Below, piece by piece: positions 5,729-6,588 of a stretch of 6,588 nucleotides of DNA. This stretch comes from Syntrophomonas sp. UBA4922. GTDB taxonomy: Bacteria; Bacillota; Syntrophomonadia; Syntrophomonadales; Syntrophomonadaceae. Every line of letters begins with the position of its first letter. Position 1 is the first letter of the stretch. The stretch spans positions 44,037-50,624 of the forward strand of contig DHBS01000023.1 of the NCBI GenBank assembly GCA_002398825.1. The letters run 5' to 3'. The notes under the pieces are model-generated. The model saw nothing but the letters and a program-made list of their open reading frames with translations. It ran no database searches and was not told the DNA's origin. The translations under genes were made by a program, and so were the position numbers.

Positions 5729-6588
5729 TCAGAAAGCGCTATCCAGGAGCCAATGAAAAGCTATCTCTATGGTTTGCCCGAACAGTTCGACCGGTGTCTG
5801 GAAATGTCGTATCAGGAGGTAGAACGCTATCAAAAACCCTACCATAACGTGATGGTATCCGGTCTGGGCGGGTCCGCCATAGGCGGCGATATTTTAAGAA
5901 CCTATGCCTTCCAGCAAGCTGCCATTCCGGTTTTTGTTAACCGCGGCTATGACCTGCCCCGGTTTGTCAACCAAAACACCCTTTTTGTAGCGGTCAGTTA
6001 TTCCGGCAACACCGAAGAAACCCTGGCGGCTTACGAAGAGGCCAAAAACTGCGGGGCGCAGATCCTGGCCATTACCAGCGGCGGCAAACTGGCTCAGAAT
6101 GCCCGGGATGACGGCAATACCGTGGTTGCCATCCCCGGCGGCTTATCTCCCCGGGCTGCGACTGGTTATCTGCTGGCTCCCCTGCTATTATCCCTGCAAA
6201 GCGCCGGTATATTAAAAAACGTGGAGGCGGACATAAAAGAAACCGCCGCTGTTTTGCACAGCCTGAGGGATCTGTTGCAGCCCGCTTCTCGAGAGCGGAA
6301 TATAGCGCAAAGCATAGCTGGCCTGATTAAAGATGCTGTGCCTGTGGTGTGGGGAAGTGCCAACTGCACGGAACCGGCTGCCCTGCGCTGGAAAGCTCAA
6401 ATCAATGAAAACGCTAAATGCCCCGCTTATTACAATGTCTTTCCGGAACTCAATCACAATGAAATTGTAGGTTTTGAAGCCCCCGCAGAGCTGCTGGCGA
6501 AAATAGCGGTTATTATTCTCAGAGACAGCCGCGATCACCGGCGGGTGCAGCAGCGTATGGATATAACCCGTAATCTGATTGAAGATAT
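5726..6588 (+). CDS. Bifunctional phosphoglucose/phosphomannose isomerase, 3'-partial
   Basis: Translating from the ATG at 5726 gives 287 codons open to the window edge, with no stop. The family is usually about 340-350 residues, so some 60 C-terminal residues are missing. It belongs to the SIS-domain isomerases that interconvert fructose 6-phosphate with both glucose 6-phosphate and mannose 6-phosphate, as characterised in the archaeon Pyrobaculum aerophilum. Visible motifs: GLGGSAIGGD (from residue 46) and SYSGNTEE (91-98), which bind the sugar phosphate; SPRAATGY with R143; QINENAK with E228; and ELNHNEIVG with H244. R143, E228 and H244 appear to match R135, E203 and H219 of the archaeal enzyme; the E-to-H spacing of 16 is identical. 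This type is unlike the classical pgi enzyme. It acts in the cytoplasm, feeding glycolysis and mannose-derived sugar nucleotides. The HAD phosphatase just upstream may share its pathway. Confidence 0.93.
   Translation, partial: MSESAIQEPMKSYLYGLPEQFDRCLEMSYQEVERYQKPYHNVMVSGLGGSAIGGDILRTYAFQQAAIPVFVNRGYDLPRFVNQNTLFVAVSYSGNTEETLAAYEEAKNCGAQILAITSGGKLAQNARDDGNTVVAIPGGLSPRAATGYLLAPLLLSLQSAGILKNVEADIKETAAVLHSLRDLLQPASRERNIAQSIAGLIKDAVPVVWGSANCTEPAALRWKAQINENAKCPAYYNVFPELNHNEIVGFEAPAELLAKIAVIILRDSRDHRRVQQRMDITRNLIED

Noticed and set aside
6212..6538. Minus-strand open frames opposite the 3' gene
   Set aside because: The + strand frame here encodes a clear PGI/PMI with all expected motifs, so the antisense frames are shadows.
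1..6588. Novel defence, mobile or RNA-based system
   Set aside because: Every sizeable stretch is covered by a recognisable housekeeping-type gene. I saw no transposase, integrase, toxin-antitoxin pair, CRISPR-like repeats or long non-coding region.

Overview
The window reads as a conventional chromosomal segment from a bacterium, most likely a Bacillota (Clostridia-type) lineage. The reasons are the strong AGGAG/AAGGAG ribosome binding sites, GTG/TTG starts, all genes on one strand, Gram-positive-like UvrA and UvrC proteins, a YvlD-type small membrane protein close to uvrA, and a bifunctional phosphoglucose/phosphomannose isomerase. Base composition is moderately GC-rich in the genes, and only the short intergenic stretches are AT-rich. 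I cannot place the genus from the sequence alone.

Layout, all on the + strand. (1) Positions 1-2463: uvrA, 5'-truncated by the window edge, the ATPase of nucleotide excision repair. (2) Positions 2438-4243: complete uvrC, the dual-incision nuclease, overlapping the uvrA end by 26 nt and so probably translationally coupled to it. (3) Positions 4346-4705: a 119-residue, four-helix membrane protein of the YvlD / 'phage holin 4_2' family, behind a roughly 100-nt AT-rich gap and followed by a likely intrinsic terminator. (4) Positions 4795-5628: a Cof-type HAD-IIB phosphatase. (5) Positions 5726 to the window end: a bifunctional phosphoglucose/phosphomannose isomerase of the SIS-domain family, 3'-truncated by the window edge.

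Functionally there are two blocks. uvrA-uvrC is a repair operon that probably continues upstream (uvrB is often there, but this is inferred). The HAD phosphatase and the PGI/PMI look like sugar-phosphate metabolism genes. The small membrane protein lies between them. From memory, uvrA, yvlD and a HAD phosphatase also lie near each other in Bacillus and Listeria, so the arrangement may be an old Bacillota neighbourhood and not an insertion.

I found no mobile element, CRISPR array, tRNA, rRNA or riboswitch, and no convincing sign of an undescribed system. No gene-free stretch exceeds about 100 nt. The points most worth a second look are the uvrA/uvrC junction, the terminator between the membrane protein and the HAD gene, the cysteine cluster of UvrC and the gene order.
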